Positions 1 to 7,616 of a stretch of 18,844 nt of DNA are shown here, piece by piece; the stretch's first letter is position 1, and each line of letters starts with the position of its first letter. This DNA comes from an uncultured Moraxella sp. (GTDB taxonomy: Bacteria; Pseudomonadota; Gammaproteobacteria; Pseudomonadales; Moraxellaceae), in assembly GCA_916720335.1 (NCBI GenBank), contig CAKAQU010000019.1, positions 1-18,844 on the forward strand, given 5' to 3'. A program made the position numbers and the translations under genes. Below the pieces are notes generated by a model that was given only the letters and a program-made list of their open reading frames with translations, made no database searches and had not been told where the DNA came from.

Positions 1-102
1 TTGATTGATTTTAAAGCATTTTATAATTTACATTTTATAAATGATATAGAAACAACCATTTTAATCAAAATTAATTTGATATCAATTTGAGATTTGTCAT
101 TT

Positions 103-140
103 AAACCCATCTAACTATTTTAAATTAGATGGGTTTTATT
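103..140 (+). terminator. Intrinsic terminator of a gene upstream of the window
   Basis: A perfect 12-bp inverted repeat (103-114 with 125-136, arms AAACCCATCTAA / TTAGATGGGTTT) encloses a 10-nt loop and is followed by TTTTATTTATT. This is a typical Rho-independent terminator for plus-strand transcription coming from the left of the window. The A-rich left flank means it could also act weakly on the other strand. The gene it serves is not in the window. Confidence 0.8.
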
Positions 141-232
141 TATTGTGAATAACAATATTTTACAGCGAATAAATTATCACAATTTAGTGAATTATAGTTT
201 TTATTTTATCATAATTTATCAGGGGAGTATTT

Positions 233-820
233 ATGAAAAATATTGCGGTCATCTCTTTGTTTATTTTATTGAATGCTTGTGCAATAAAACAACCTGAAAT
301 TATTCAAAAAAATCGTCCTACACATTGGGCAAAAATTATTAAAGCTGATGCCAACTTACATCAAGTAGATAATCTTTTGTATCGTAGCGAACAACTTATT
401 GATGATGACAAAAAAACCATTGAGCAGTTGGGTATAAAAACCATTATTAATTTAAGGTATTTTGACCGCAATGATAATGAGCAATTATTTAAAGGTCAAT
501 CCATCAAATTAATCAACAATCCTATTTTAACTTTTAAGGCGAAACCATCTGATATTGCCAAGGCTCTACACACTATCAAACAAGAACAAAAGCACGGTTC
601 AGTTTTACTACACTGTTATCACGGGGCTGACCGTACAGGCATTGTAACAGCAATGTATCGGATAATTTATCAAAACTGGACAATTGAAGATGCTCGCCAA
701 GAAATGAAAAATGGTGGCTTTGGCTATCACAGCGTTTGGAAAAATTTAGATAATTTATTAAGTCAGGATGGCGTCAATAAAGTCAAAGCTGAATTGGAAA
801 AATTAGAGCATCATCAATAA
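233..820 (+). CDS. Tyrosine/dual-specificity phosphatase-like lipoprotein
   Basis: The 195-residue product starts with a lipoprotein signal peptide: a short basic start, a hydrophobic stretch, and a lipobox Leu-Asn-Ala-Cys with the lipidated Cys at residue 16. The mature protein carries the cysteine phosphatase P-loop HCYHGADRTG at 127-136 (nucleophile Cys128, phosphate-binding Arg134). An upstream YRSEQL...LGIKTIINLR stretch (about 50-75) is typical of the DSP/PTP fold close to Siw14 and the PTP-NADK-like families. It should therefore be a membrane-anchored periplasmic or outer-membrane phosphatase; the substrate (phosphotyrosine, inositol phosphate or other) cannot be read. A good ribosome binding site (AGGGGAG) sits 5 nt before the ATG. 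It is flanked by AT-rich gaps and looks monocistronic. The family call is firm, the physiological role unknown. Confidence 0.8.
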   Translation: MKNIAVISLFILLNACAIKQPEIIQKNRPTHWAKIIKADANLHQVDNLLYRSEQLIDDDKKTIEQLGIKTIINLRYFDRNDNEQLFKGQSIKLINNPILTFKAKPSDIAKALHTIKQEQKHGSVLLHCYHGADRTGIVTAMYRIIYQNWTIEDARQEMKNGGFGYHSVWKNLDNLLSQDGVNKVKAELEKLEHHQ

Positions 821-1105
821 CCGCTCATCTATTTTAAGAACAACTCAACCCAGTTTATATTGAGATTTTGTCAAATTGTTAAATTTATTCACAACAAAAC
901 CAATCTTTATAAAGTTTGATATCAGATTTTAATCTTTGGCTTAATGTTTTTATTGAATTTACAATTTATTGATTTTATTTTAATTTTTTACAATTAAACC
1001 GTTTTAGATAAATTAAGGTATTTTTGGTATTTTGGTAAATTATCATGATTTTATCAACCAAATCCGCTAAAATTAACCATTCTTTCTTATTGAAATGACA
1101 TAACT

Positions 1106-1705
1106 ATGCACATTATTTATTTACATGGACTAGATTCTAACCCAGATGCCACTAAAGCTGTTATCACCAGTGATGCAGCTAAAATTCATAACATTCAAAC
1201 ACATCGCCCCAATCTAAATTGCGCGCCAGAACAGGCTTTAGCAAAAATTTTGCAATTAATACAAAACTACCCAAATTCTGTACTGATTGGTTCATCGCTT
1301 GGTGGATACTTTGCAAGCCTAGTCAGTGATATAACTGGCAGACCTGCTATTTTACTCAATCCAAGCATTCGTCCTGACTTAAGCTTTCAAAGATTTTTGG
1401 CGGATAACTTTCACTCAAAAACCCTTAATCCTGACAGCGTCATCTATACTACCGTTTATGGTTGGCAGATTTTATACCAAGATTTATCATGGTTTAAAAA
1501 ACACCCCATTCAAGTAAATTACCCCAATAAAATCAAAGTATTATTAAAAATGGCGGATGAACTATTGCCCAGTGAAAAAACGGCTCAATTTTTTCTTGCT
1601 AAAGGTGCGGAGGTCTTTTGTCAAGAAGGTGGCGACCACCGCTTTAGTGATTATGATGTGCAAGTTGATACAGTGGTCAATTTAGTTAAACAGCTTTTAT
1701 CATAA
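1106..1705 (+). CDS. yqiA: YqiA-family alpha/beta-hydrolase (esterase)
   Basis: This 199-residue protein is close to the usual YqiA length. It opens with the HGLDSNP motif (oxyanion side) and has a GSSLGG nucleophile elbow at 62-67 with Ser64. A probable acid residue lies at Asp151 (MADELLP), and the catalytic His178 lies in GGDHRF. E. coli YqiA is a small esterase active on short-chain acyl and palmitoyl-CoA test substrates; its natural substrate is unknown. The gene lies directly upstream of parE, as in E. coli, which supports the assignment, but 134 bp and a parE promoter separate them here. No strong ribosome binding site is visible; the ATG eleven bases further upstream is closed by a stop after two codons, so this start is the best choice. 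Confidence 0.88.
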   Translation: MHIIYLHGLDSNPDATKAVITSDAAKIHNIQTHRPNLNCAPEQALAKILQLIQNYPNSVLIGSSLGGYFASLVSDITGRPAILLNPSIRPDLSFQRFLADNFHSKTLNPDSVIYTTVYGWQILYQDLSWFKKHPIQVNYPNKIKVLLKMADELLPSEKTAQFFLAKGAEVFCQEGGDHRFSDYDVQVDTVVNLVKQLLS

Positions 1706-1772
1706 CGGTTATTTGATAGTTTTTTAATTTATCTTGATTTATCGGTACAATATGAGGCAATTTTTTTTTAAA

Positions 1773-1802
1773 TTGACCTAGTTTTAGAATATTTGTGATA
1801 AT
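1773..1802 (+). promoter_or_regulatory. Sigma70-type promoter for parE
   Basis: A -35 box TTGACC (1773-1778) and -10 box GATAAT (1797-1802) are separated by 18 bp, with a TG at 1794-1795 giving an extended -10. The predicted start near 1809 gives a 5' leader of about 30 nt to parE. It likely drives the whole parE to pseudouridine synthase run, because no terminator is visible inside that run. Confidence 0.55.
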
Positions 1803-1839
1803 TTATAGTTAATAAAATTTTGAGTGAATAGATAAGACA

Positions 1840-3735
1840 ATGACGCATTACACTGCACAAAATTTAGAAGTTTTAGAAGGTTTAGATCCTGTTCGTCGCC
1901 GACCTGGAATGTATACTGACACCACAAGACCCAACCATCTTGCTCAAGAGGTCATTGATAATTCAGTTGATGAAGCCTTGGCAGGCTTTGCAAAGAATAT
2001 TTGCGTAACTTTGCACGCGGATGGCTCATTATCAGTTTTGGACAATGGGCGTGGTATGCCAACTGATATCCATCCAGAATTTGGGCAATCTGGCATTGAG
2101 CTGATTTTGACACGCCTGCACGCTGGTGGTAAATTTAGCACAGACAATTATGCTATTTCTGGCGGACTGCATGGCGTAGGTATCAGCGTTGTAAACGCCC
2201 TATCTAGCCGTGTTGAAGTTACTGTTTGGCGAGATGGTCAAGAATATACCATGGCTTTTGAGCATGGAAACGTTGTTAGTCAACTCACCAAACAAGAAGC
2301 ACAGCGCAAAAAACAACGCGGCACCCAAGTGCGATTTTGGGTGGATGGTCGTTATTTTGACAATCCCAAATTTTCCATCAAAGCGCTTAAACACACCCTA
2401 AAAGCCAAAGCGGTGCTGTGTGCAGGGCTAAAAATTGATTTTGTTAATGAAAATATTGATGATAATGAAGCCAACTTATCCCAAAGTTGGCAATACAGTG
2501 ATGGGGTTATCGAATATTTAACCGAGCAAACCAAACAAGCCGAACTTTTGCCCAGTACGCCATTTTATTTTAATCAAGAACCAGCCAAAGGAGAACGAGG
2601 CGGGGCAACATTTGCCATCGCTTGGCAGGAAGATTCAGGACTACCCATCCAAGAAAGTTATGTTAATCTCATTCCAACCAGTCAAGGCGGCACTCATGTC
2701 AATGGTCTTAGAACAGGTATTTTAGAGGCTTTGCGAGAATTTTGCGATTTACACAATCTATTGCCGCGCAGTGTGCGTTTAACCGCTGAAGATGTTTGGG
2801 ATGGTGTGTGCTACATTCTGTCATTAAAATTTGCCGAACCACAATTTAGTGGACAAACCAAAGAACGGTTATCCAGTCGTGAAGCAGCTCCTTTGGTGCA
2901 AACGCTTGCCAAAGATAGTTTTAGTTTGTGGCTACATCAAAATCCTGATACTGCTAAAGCCATTGCCGAACTTGCCATTACCAAAGCCAACAAACGCCTA
3001 AAATCTGCCCAAAAAGTTGCTCGTAAAAAAGTGGTACAAGGACCTGCCCTGCCCGGAAAACTTGCTGATTGTAAGGGTGATTTAAAAGATGGAGCAGAAC
3101 TGTTTTTAGTTGAGGGTGATAGCGCTGGCGGCAGTGCCAAACAAGCACGCGACCGCCATTATCAGGCAATTTTGCCACTGCGAGGTAAAATTTTAAATAC
3201 CTGGGAGGTTTCTGCAGATACCGTCTTATCCAGTCAAGAAATTCACGATATTGCGATTGCGATTGGTGTAGACCCAGGCAGTGATGATTTATCTGAATTG
3301 CGTTATGAAAAAATCTGCATTTTAGCCGATGCTGATAGTGATGGATTACACATCGCAACACTAATTTGCGCACTATTTGTTCAACATTTTTCAGCATTGG
3401 TAGAAGCAGGTCATCTGTATGTTGCAATGCCACCTTTATATCGAATTGATGTAGGCAAAGATGTTTATTACGCTTTAGATGAAGATGAGCTAAAAGTGAT
3501 TCTAAAAAAAGCTAAAAATAAAAAACCACAAATCACTCGTTTTAAAGGTTTGGGTGAAATGAATGCCGAACATTTACGAGAAACAACAATGAATCCAGAT
3601 ACCAGACGGCTGGTGCAATTAGATTTGGATGACATTTCACACACCAAAGCCGTGATGGACATGCTACTTGCCAAAAAACGAGCTGCTGACCGTAAAAACT
3701 GGCTAGAAACCAAAGGTGATTTAGCACAAATCTAA
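1840..3735 (+). CDS. parE: DNA topoisomerase IV subunit B
   Basis: The 631-residue product is the ATPase subunit of topoisomerase IV, which with ParC decatenates daughter chromosomes. The GHKL ATPase domain is at the N-terminus: EVIDNSVDEALAG with the catalytic Glu37 and Mg-binding Asn41, the glycine-rich GGLHGVGISVVNALS lid around 108-122, and the transducer domain after that. The TOPRIM domain carries VEGDSAGG with Glu425 and DADSDG with Asp497/Asp499/Asp501 as metal ligands, and the C-terminus has the RFKGLGEMN motif. Length (about 630) and the lack of the GyrB insertion separate it from GyrB (about 800). The drug-pocket segment from GDSAGGSAK to PLRGKILN looks ordinary, with no obvious quinolone-resistance change. 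It starts the run parE - acyltransferase - pabC - pseudouridine synthase. Confidence 0.97.
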   Translation: MTHYTAQNLEVLEGLDPVRRRPGMYTDTTRPNHLAQEVIDNSVDEALAGFAKNICVTLHADGSLSVLDNGRGMPTDIHPEFGQSGIELILTRLHAGGKFSTDNYAISGGLHGVGISVVNALSSRVEVTVWRDGQEYTMAFEHGNVVSQLTKQEAQRKKQRGTQVRFWVDGRYFDNPKFSIKALKHTLKAKAVLCAGLKIDFVNENIDDNEANLSQSWQYSDGVIEYLTEQTKQAELLPSTPFYFNQEPAKGERGGATFAIAWQEDSGLPIQESYVNLIPTSQGGTHVNGLRTGILEALREFCDLHNLLPRSVRLTAEDVWDGVCYILSLKFAEPQFSGQTKERLSSREAAPLVQTLAKDSFSLWLHQNPDTAKAIAELAITKANKRLKSAQKVARKKVVQGPALPGKLADCKGDLKDGAELFLVEGDSAGGSAKQARDRHYQAILPLRGKILNTWEVSADTVLSSQEIHDIAIAIGVDPGSDDLSELRYEKICILADADSDGLHIATLICALFVQHFSALVEAGHLYVAMPPLYRIDVGKDVYYALDEDELKVILKKAKNKKPQITRFKGLGEMNAEHLRETTMNPDTRRLVQLDLDDISHTKAVMDMLLAKKRAADRKNWLETKGDLAQI

Positions 3736-3755
3736 ACAACAGATAGGCAATTATC

Positions 3756-4373
3756 ATGCAGCATTTAAGTTTGCCGCCGAACGTCCCAAAACGTGGTGGT
3801 GGTGTTTTAATAAAAAAAATTGCTAGTTACATCAATCAGTTAACTGGCTGGAAAGCAGTGGGCAGTTTGCCAAACATTTCCCAAGCTGTGTTAATTGGGG
3901 TACCACATACATCTAATTTTGACGGTGTTTTTGTTCTGCCGCTTTTGGTTGAAATGGACATTCAATTGACTATTTTAGCTAAAAAACAATTGTTTTATGT
4001 GCCAATTTTAGCTAATTTTTTACGCAAAATGGGCGCAGTTCCAATTGACCGTGATAAAAAAGGGTCGGTTTTGGGGGCAAATATTGAACGTTTTGCCAGC
4101 AAACGTCCATTATTTTTAGCGTTAGCTCCTGAAGGCACTAGAAGTTATACCAACTCTTGGAAAACTGGATTTTATTATCTGGCATTAAATGCTCAAGTAC
4201 CCATCATTCCTGTGGCAATTGATTATGGTAAAAAACAGCTTCATTTTATGTCGCCTTTTTATCCTAGTGGCGATATTGAAAATGACTTACCAAAAATTTA
4301 TCAATATTATCAAGGTGTTGTTGCCAAGCATCCCAAAAATGTTTCCAAACCTTTACAAGATTTAATGTCATGA
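3756..4373 (+). CDS. PlsC-like 1-acylglycerol-3-phosphate acyltransferase family protein
   Basis: This 205-residue protein has the acyltransferase HX4D motif (HTSNFD, His51 and Asp56) and the substrate-binding motif APEGTRS (124-130). The segment between them, including GAVPIDRD, and the later PIIPVAID are also typical of the PlsC/LPLAT fold. Members move an acyl chain onto lysophosphatidic acid or a related lipid at the inner membrane. It is shorter than classical E. coli PlsC (about 245) and may be a second, specialised acyltransferase rather than the main PlsC. It lies 20 bp after parE, and its stop overlaps the pabC start by 4 bases (ATGA), so the two are probably translationally coupled. 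Family is confident, exact substrate is not. Confidence 0.85.
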   Translation: MQHLSLPPNVPKRGGGVLIKKIASYINQLTGWKAVGSLPNISQAVLIGVPHTSNFDGVFVLPLLVEMDIQLTILAKKQLFYVPILANFLRKMGAVPIDRDKKGSVLGANIERFASKRPLFLALAPEGTRSYTNSWKTGFYYLALNAQVPIIPVAIDYGKKQLHFMSPFYPSGDIENDLPKIYQYYQGVVAKHPKNVSKPLQDLMS

Positions 4374-5206
4374 CAACTCAGTTTTATATTTTAAAAGATA
4401 GAAATTTGATTGGCACAAACAACTTAATGGACAATCGGGCATTTGCTTATGGCGATGGTTTTTTTAGCACACTGGGTGTTAAAAATGGCAAAATTTTATG
4501 GCAAAACCAGCATCAAGCACGAATCCATTTTAGCGCCAAGCAATTTTTATTGGATATTGATATTACAGTCGTCATGGCGAGTTTGCAGCTGCTTGCCAAA
4601 AAAATCACTGAAGGCACTCTAAAAATCATCATTACTCGCGAAAATCAAAACATCAGTGGTTACGGTTTTGATACCAATCATCCACTTATTTTTATCAAAA
4701 GCATCGCCAGCAATATTTACCAACATCTGGATTTTATTGGTGATTTTCCCATACAAAAAGATGGGCAGGCGTGTATTTGCAATCAAAGTCTTGGTATTCG
4801 AGCATCTAGATTTGGTGGCATCAAACTTATCAGCAGTCACGAACAAGTTTTTGCTCGCCACGAGTTTTTAATCAAACAACAGTCCAATCCAAAACTGAGT
4901 GAAGCACTGGTAAAAAACACCCACAATGACATCGTCAGCGGTACCAGCAGTAACGTTTACTATCAATTGGATAATCGCTGGTATACACCTTTTGTGCGAG
5001 CATCTGGTGTTAATGGCGTAGTACGACAAAGATTACTAACCAATGGTAAAATCTCTAAACGCATTTTTAGTGATGGTGATTTATCTAACATTACAGCTTT
5101 ATTTTTTAGTAATGCCGTTAAAGGCATCATCCCTATAAACAAACTTTGGATAAATGCCAATGACGTCATCTTTTTGGATACTTTGGCAGTAAAAAACGCG
5201 TTATAA
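4370..5206 (+). CDS. pabC: Aminodeoxychorismate lyase (class IV PLP enzyme)
   Basis: The 278-residue product fits fold-type IV pyridoxal-phosphate enzymes, best PabC, which converts 4-amino-4-deoxychorismate to p-aminobenzoate and pyruvate for folate. Evidence is the N-terminal YGDGFFSTLGVKNGKI (about 27-42), the PLP lysine Lys152 in FGGIKLISSHEQVFAR, the phosphate-loop-like SGTSSN (190-195), and the C-terminal ASGVNGVVRQ, which matches the PabC signature. Two oddities: the usual K-x-L-N-R-L-E-Q-V after the PLP lysine reads KLISSHEQV, replacing the Asn-Arg pair by Ser-Ser, and the Glu before the phosphate loop in E. coli PabC is Ser190. A D-amino-acid or branched-chain transaminase is less likely given length and the VNG-x-x-RQ motif. 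It overlaps the preceding acyltransferase gene by 4 bp. Confidence 0.85.
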   Translation: MTTQFYILKDRNLIGTNNLMDNRAFAYGDGFFSTLGVKNGKILWQNQHQARIHFSAKQFLLDIDITVVMASLQLLAKKITEGTLKIIITRENQNISGYGFDTNHPLIFIKSIASNIYQHLDFIGDFPIQKDGQACICNQSLGIRASRFGGIKLISSHEQVFARHEFLIKQQSNPKLSEALVKNTHNDIVSGTSSNVYYQLDNRWYTPFVRASGVNGVVRQRLLTNGKISKRIFSDGDLSNITALFFSNAVKGIIPINKLWINANDVIFLDTLAVKNAL

Positions 5207-5236
5207 CCAACTCATCAAACAGCGATACATGTAAAC

Positions 5237-6142
5237 ATGCAAAAATTGATTCCGCCAATGTTAAATGGAGTGAGTGCCAGCACATTATATTTGGAAAAAA
5301 TCACCAATCCACCTGCAACAATTTTTGAATTTTTATGTCAAAAATTTTCCCATATTGATAAAACCATTTGGCAAATGCGATTTTTAAATCGTTTAATTTT
5401 TAACCAAGAAGGCAAGGCTCTAACTTTAGACTCACCCTATCAGCATGGTGTCTTTATTTATTATTATCGAGAAGTTAAAGATGAAATTGTTGTTCCGTTT
5501 GATTATCAAATAATTTTTGAAAATCATGAAGTTATCGTGGTGGATAAACCCCATTTTTTGCCCGTTACACCCTCTGGTCGTTATGTAAGCCAGACACTTT
5601 TAACACGACTAAAGCATGATACTAAAAATCCAGATTTATCGCCTATTCACCGCTTAGACAAAGAAACAGCTGGGCTAATCTTAATCAGCAAAAACCCACA
5701 TACTCGAGGCGCCTATCAAACATTGTTTAGCCAACACAAAATCAATAAATTGTATCATGCGATTGCACCTTTTAAGGCAGAGCTGACCTTCCCTCAGACA
5801 ATCGCTTTACATTTACAACGTGGTACGCCGTTTTATGTCATGCAAATCAGCCCTGAAAAAGAACCCAACTCTTTTACTCAAATTAGCATAATCAAACACA
5901 ATGATAAATTTGCCAAATATCAACTAATTCCCACTACAGGTAAGCTGCACCAGCTTAGAGTGCATATGAATCATTTAGGTATCGCCATCAAAAACGATGG
6001 GTTTTATCCAGAAATTTTCCATAAAGCTGGTGATGATTTTAGCAGCCCCTTGCAACTACTTGCCAAAGAATTGGTTTTTTGCGACCCAATTAGTCAAAAA
6101 TTACATCATTTTTATTCAAAACAAGCGCTGCATTTACCCTAA
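5237..6142 (+). CDS. RluA-family RNA pseudouridine synthase
   Basis: A 301-residue protein with the RluA signature HRLDKETAGLILISK; Asp141 is the catalytic aspartate that attacks the target uridine. Other family motifs are VVDKPHFLPVTPSG (about 101-114), the KLYHAI strand, and TTGKLHQLRVHMNHLGIAI near the C-terminus (RluA motif III). The N-terminal ~85 residues lack a clear S4 domain, unlike RluC and RluD. The substrate (23S rRNA or a tRNA position) cannot be decided from sequence. It follows pabC by 30 bp without a visible terminator or a clear ribosome binding site, so it is probably the last gene of the parE run. It converges with the YbjN-like gene, 16 bp away. Confidence 0.88.
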   Translation: MQKLIPPMLNGVSASTLYLEKITNPPATIFEFLCQKFSHIDKTIWQMRFLNRLIFNQEGKALTLDSPYQHGVFIYYYREVKDEIVVPFDYQIIFENHEVIVVDKPHFLPVTPSGRYVSQTLLTRLKHDTKNPDLSPIHRLDKETAGLILISKNPHTRGAYQTLFSQHKINKLYHAIAPFKAELTFPQTIALHLQRGTPFYVMQISPEKEPNSFTQISIIKHNDKFAKYQLIPTTGKLHQLRVHMNHLGIAIKNDGFYPEIFHKAGDDFSSPLQLLAKELVFCDPISQKLHHFYSKQALHLP

Positions 6143-6158
6143 TCAAGTTAAGCATTAA

Positions 6159-6854
6159 TTACTGTTTTGCTGTGGTTGCCACAAAAAATTTTTGATGTTT
6201 ATCATCAACCACCACATCCACTTCATCAGTTGCTTCCAAATAATCATTGACATTATTGCTAAATATTGTATTTTGCTTGGTGTTTTTGATGATGTCGTAG
6301 GCAATATCTATCAAACCAGATACTGCTTGCACATAACAGCTTAGCGCCCTATCACTAATGCTGGTAAACTCTCCATCAAATGATACTTTAGCGCGTAGTT
6401 CGCCATCATAAGGGTCTAGTTCTAAATTACCATAGCCTATTTTCATGTTTGCCTGACTAGTTTCCACCATAGTTTGAGCATAGTGATACGTTGGAATGCT
6501 TTCTTCAATTACTCCAAACAAAGTAACTAATTGATTGGATTCATTAATGCGAAAAATACACGTCCAATCTTGATTATTTTTATCTGTAAATCCCAAAATC
6601 AAATGATGAGTACGACTGGCGTTTTCACTAGGTGGGCGATGGTCATAACGCCAGCCTTGATCATCAAGCCACGTTTTAATTCGATTAGTGATTGGCAACT
6701 GGTGAGCCTCATCTGCAGATGGTTTATTTTGCGATGCATGTAAAGTATCTGGTAGAATATCCGTTTTATTAGGCTTAGGTAAGTAGCGATGTTCATTATT
6801 TTTTGGGCTTAACCAAAAAAATCGAGTAAAAAATTGTTTTAATTTTTCTAACAT
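6159..6854 (-). CDS. YbjN-domain-like protein of unknown function
   Basis: The 231-residue product has a polar, low-complexity N-terminal 45 residues, then an alpha/beta domain (about 55-205). Its pattern, including IKTWLDDQGWRY, a middle strand pair with the interest in LVTLFGVIEESIP, and a helix around SCYVQAVSGLIDIAYDII, resembles the YbjN family (putative sensory transduction regulator or type III chaperone-like fold). No signal peptide or clear membrane segment is present, though the first 15 residues are hydrophobic and basic, which could allow peripheral membrane contact. It stands alone between convergent and divergent neighbours. No strong ribosome binding site is seen before the ATG. 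The family call is moderate; no function can be given. Confidence 0.6.
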   Translation of the reverse strand: MLEKLKQFFTRFFWLSPKNNEHRYLPKPNKTDILPDTLHASQNKPSADEAHQLPITNRIKTWLDDQGWRYDHRPPSENASRTHHLILGFTDKNNQDWTCIFRINESNQLVTLFGVIEESIPTYHYAQTMVETSQANMKIGYGNLELDPYDGELRAKVSFDGEFTSISDRALSCYVQAVSGLIDIAYDIIKNTKQNTIFSNNVNDYLEATDEVDVVVDDKHQKFFVATTAKQ

Positions 6855-7004
6855 AAATCAAGTACTTCTATTCTTATCTTTTCGCCCAATAGCATAACAA
6901 AAATTTAGGAGCATGACTTAAATTTTGTTGATTCTTTACCAAATTTTATCTTTTTTAACAAAAATTTTGATATGATTAACATTTTGCAGTGGATTGTATA
7001 ATTT

Positions 7005-7616
7005 ATGACGGATACAGATGAGAAATCTTTGTTGGTTTTGGATGATTTAAGCGTACAACGAGGTGAATTTATTCTTTGCCAGGAACTTAATTTTAATTTG
7101 AAACCAGGTGATATTTGTCATTTAATTGGTGAAAATGGTTTGGGAAAAACCACCCTATTTAACCAAATTGCAGGACTTTTACCAACACAAACTGGTTTAA
7201 TTAAAAAATCACCTTTAGTATATATTTCTCATCAGTTAGGTATTAGCGCCGATTTGACGGTTTATCAAAATTTAGCATTTTTATTGTCAATATATGATGT
7301 GGATTACCATCAAGATATTTTAGATAAAGCTTTGGACGATGTTGGTTTGTGGGGGCTTGGTGAAACGCCTAGCAGTCAGCTTTCAGCAGGTCAGACCAGA
7401 CGCATTGGTTTGGCAAGGCTTTTTGTCATGACGCCAGAGCATGCTCCGCTTTGGCTGCTTGATGAACCTTTAACCGCTTTAGATAAAAACATGACTGCAC
7501 AAATAGAAGACCGAATGCAAGCGTTTGCCAAACTCGGTGGCGCCATACTAACAACCAGTCATCAGACGATTCAAGGAACAACTATGACGATAAATTTAGC
7601 GGATTTTGCTCTATGA
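7005..7616 (+). CDS. ccmA: Heme/cytochrome c maturation ABC transporter ATP-binding protein
   Basis: The 203-residue ATPase matches CcmA in length and motifs: Walker A GENGLGKTT (42-50), Q-loop around SHQLG, ABC signature LSAGQ (126-130), Walker B LLDEP (151-155) and an H-loop His186 in TTSHQ. CcmA with CcmB and CcmC forms the System I complex that energises release of holo-CcmE for cytochrome c assembly at the inner membrane. The stop overlaps the ccmB start by 4 bp. The start is uncertain: a TATAAT hexamer (6997-7002) ends two bases before this ATG, and only a weak GTGGA lies further up. An in-frame TTG at 7029, preceded by GAGAAA, is an alternative that would remove eight residues and leave all motifs intact. 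Confidence 0.9.
   Translation: MTDTDEKSLLVLDDLSVQRGEFILCQELNFNLKPGDICHLIGENGLGKTTLFNQIAGLLPTQTGLIKKSPLVYISHQLGISADLTVYQNLAFLLSIYDVDYHQDILDKALDDVGLWGLGETPSSQLSAGQTRRIGLARLFVMTPEHAPLWLLDEPLTALDKNMTAQIEDRMQAFAKLGGAILTTSHQTIQGTTMTINLADFAL

Noticed and set aside
77..86. TTGATATCAA palindrome as an FNR/Anr box
   Set aside because: An FNR box needs four bases between TTGAT and ATCAA; here there is no spacer, and the site is upstream of a terminator.
1018..1040. Repeated GGTATTTT units before yqiA
   Set aside because: Only about two imperfect units in AT-rich DNA; no sign of a real tandem array or regulatory site.
821..1105. Possible small gene or RNA in the 285-bp gap after the phosphatase gene
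   Set aside because: No open frame with a ribosome binding site, no strong hairpin with a T tail, and no convincing promoter pair could be found.
2978..3433. 151-codon open frame on the minus strand inside parE
   Set aside because: It lies wholly within the TOPRIM region of parE, has no ribosome binding site or recognisable domain, and its composition (many His, Leu and Gln) is that of an antisense shadow.
5227..5238. CATGT-AA-ACATG inverted repeat at the start of the pseudouridine synthase gene
   Set aside because: Short arms spanning a start codon, with no terminator or promoter features; likely chance.
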